Assembly (NCBI GenBank): GCA_013396655.1
Contig: WBMV01002673.1
Location: forward strand, 1,581,181-1,645,180
Direction of reading: 5' to 3'
Source of the DNA: Campylorhamphus procurvoides
Taxonomy: Eukaryota > Chordata > Aves > Passeriformes > Dendrocolaptidae
DNA: 64,000 bases
A model generated the notes under the pieces. That model saw nothing but the letters and a program-made list of their open reading frames with translations. It was not told where the DNA came from and ran no database searches. The position numbers and the translations under genes are program-made. Positions 62,482-64,000 of the stretch are shown piece by piece; within the stretch, counting starts at the first letter, position 1, and the number at the start of each line of letters is the position of its first letter.

Positions 62482-62583
62482 GCTTGGGGACGTGGTTTAG
62501 TGGTGGGATTGGCAGTGCTGGGTTAACAGTTGGACTCGATGATCTTGGAGGTCTTTTCCAACCTAAATGAGTCCATGATTCTA
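62482..62583 (+). mobile_element. CR1 LINE 3'-end fragment, plus strand
   Basis: The plus strand shows GGGGACGTGGTTTAGTGGTG, then GTGCTGGGTTAACAG, TTGGACTCGATGATCTT, GTCTTTTCCAACCT and a final CCATGATTCT. This is the standard 3' end of an avian CR1 LINE. It shares an identical 15-base block (GTGCTGGGTTAACAG) and an identical 14-base block (GTCTTTTCCAACCT) with the minus-strand fragment at 52.1-52.2 kb, so both come from the same or closely related subfamilies. The copy is heavily 5'-truncated and has no coding part. The left limit is approximate because the match fades before position 62482. Confidence 0.95.
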
Positions 62584-62589
62584 ATACAG

Positions 62590-64000
62590 AATCTTGAGCA
62601 CTAGGCAAGCAGGAGCTAACTCCTGTCAGCCAGTCTATTCTGTGAGCTAAACACAGATCAAAGGAAGGAAAAACAAGTACTCCTTCTAACAAAAGTGCAA
62701 GTTGATTAAGGACTTTAGGAAACAAAGTATTAGAAAGGTGTCCTTCCTTCCAAGATAAAGATACAAACATAGCAGGGCCTGAGAGATGGGCTTGTCCCAA
62801 ATATTTATAATCTTTGTTGCTGTGAAGTGGCAGCAATGTCAGGGAGCCGCTGGGCTGCAGGTCCCCAAAGCCCTGCACAGGATACACCGTTCTTCTGAAG
62901 TCTGAAGCATTTGGATGAAAAGTTTAAAAACCTCAAAGACACAGCGGAATTGATTTGTGATTAAAGGAAGGATTAAATGCTGAATCTGGGGCAATCAATA
63001 GCCCTGCTAATGCTTAGTGCAAGATTTCCTGCTCCAGTCAAACCCCCTTTTCTTTGCTTTGAGACCATTGTCCTTATCAGTGGAAAGATGATCCTTTGAA
63101 GACAATGTCTGTCTTTGTTTCCCCACACACCCCCCATTCCTCAGCACTGCTGCACTACAGCCTAGTGCCTGCAATGCCACTGCCAGCTCGGCAACAAACC
63201 CTGCAGGATGCTTATTTCCCATCAATATCCCTACACTTATCACTCAGCTGCCCTCTCCCCCCAAAATCCCAAACCCATCCCAAGGCCCAAATGCCACCCC
63301 CAAAAACCCTGTACACTTTTAAATGCACCAAAGACCTAAATCTGCTCTTAAAACCAGGGCGGGCTCCACTGGCCTGCGTTCAGTGTTCTTCTCTCCCAAG
63401 ACTGGGCTGAATCTATGCAGCATGTTTTTGGACACTGATGTGGGATGTGGCTACCCCCACTATTAATTTTAACTTAGTAGAATCCATAACAACAGCAATT
63501 AGTCCCCATTAAGCAAAGGATCTGCATGCTTACACTTCACAGCAACAGATTTTATTTCTTCTCTTGCAATTAAGTATTTTTATTAGCCAGATGGATCATG
63601 AAATTACTATAAAAACTGGGATGTAAACTCCCTAAAAGCACCTTAAGTAATTAATACTGATTTATAAACATTCAGGATTAGGGAACAAATACTTAATTCT
63701 CCCCTAATCCCTCAGCCAGCACTGCTTTGTGTTCAACATACAGGAATATAGATTAACCAGCCTGAAGTTAATAGCATTTGAAGGACAGAGCTGATCCGTC
63801 ATGCATGGCACCATGATAGGCAACATGCTTCCACCTCCGAGTTACTGTAACCTGTGGGATTAGGGCAAATTCCTGAGACTGTCACTTTCCTGTTCCATTT
63901 CCAGCTTTCCCCACAAACTCAGAGACACTGAGATTAAAGATATCAAACCTTTAAAGAGGATCAAACTGGTCAGTCACCTTATAAACCTACAAACTAATGC
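62590..64000. other. Unique non-coding sequence after the plus-strand CR1
   Basis: Nothing recognisable except the minus-strand quadruplex motif at 63257-63309. The final 600 bases are AT-rich with several ATTAA motifs and no exon signal. Confidence 0.5.
63257..63309 (-). other. G-quadruplex motif, minus strand, with many G-runs
   Basis: The plus strand carries C-runs of three or more at 63257-63262, 63268-63270, 63274-63276, 63279-63281, 63286-63288, 63297-63301 and 63307-63309, with another CCC at 63251-63253. On the minus strand the core is GGG-CCTT-GGG-AT-GGG-TTT-GGG, with loops of 4, 2 and 3, well inside the canonical definition. Extra runs on both sides allow alternative folds. The C-rich strand could form an i-motif. 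Confidence 0.8.

Noticed and set aside
1..64000. Bacterial, phage or CRISPR interpretation; tRNA, rRNA, snRNA or endogenous retrovirus
   Set aside because: No direct-repeat array, tRNA B-box (GGTTCGAATCC type), rRNA or U6 text, LTR pair, primer-binding site or polymerase motif was seen. The CR1 ends and overall texture are those of an amniote genome.

Overview
The window is vertebrate nuclear DNA, almost certainly from a bird. The firmest evidence is two 3'-end fragments of a CR1 LINE (minus strand near 52.1-52.2 kb, plus strand near 62.5 kb). Both end in the avian CR1 terminus with its ATGATTCT octamer. Base composition is moderate, CpG is depleted and scattered, reading frames are short and broken on both strands, and simple-repeat tracts are sparse. 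No ribosome-binding sites, operons, rRNA, tRNA, CRISPR array or intact mobile-element protein was seen. CR1 also occurs in other reptiles; the very low visible repeat content favours a bird. The species cannot be told from this sequence.

Layout: no protein-coding gene was recognised. The 64 kb reads as intergenic or long-intron sequence. From 1 to 9 kb it is unique sequence with an octamer/homeodomain-motif patch near 3 kb. From 9 to 20 kb there is a C-rich quadruplex tract, several exon-like segments on the minus strand (best at 18.3-18.4 kb), and a 35-bp alternating purine-pyrimidine tract at 20.0 kb. From 20 to 35 kb it is unique sequence with a CTCF-like site at 26.8 kb, an AT-rich inverted repeat at 29.3 kb and a small tandem duplication at 34.7 kb. 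From 35 to 38 kb there is a TAAT-rich patch that may be regulatory, then A-rich tracts. From 43 to 50 kb lies the most gene-like stretch: a TATA-type core-promoter candidate (43.35 kb), two plus-strand segments with good splice signals that join into an 88-residue open frame (46.94 and 47.43 kb), an AATAAA signal (48.48 kb), and another exon-like segment (49.64 kb). From 50 to 64 kb there are the two CR1 fragments and two canonical G-quadruplex motifs.

The exon, promoter and enhancer calls are by-eye hypotheses. Acceptor/donor pairs at exon-like spacing turned up often on both strands, as expected by chance in non-coding DNA of this size, so they carry low confidence. No new defence, mobile or metabolic system is visible. 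The observations most worth checking are the possible small two-exon transcript with two competing hairpins beside its splice donor, the minus-strand exon candidate open in all three frames, the Z-DNA-type tract, the eight-run quadruplex motif at 63.25 kb, and the scarcity of transposable elements.
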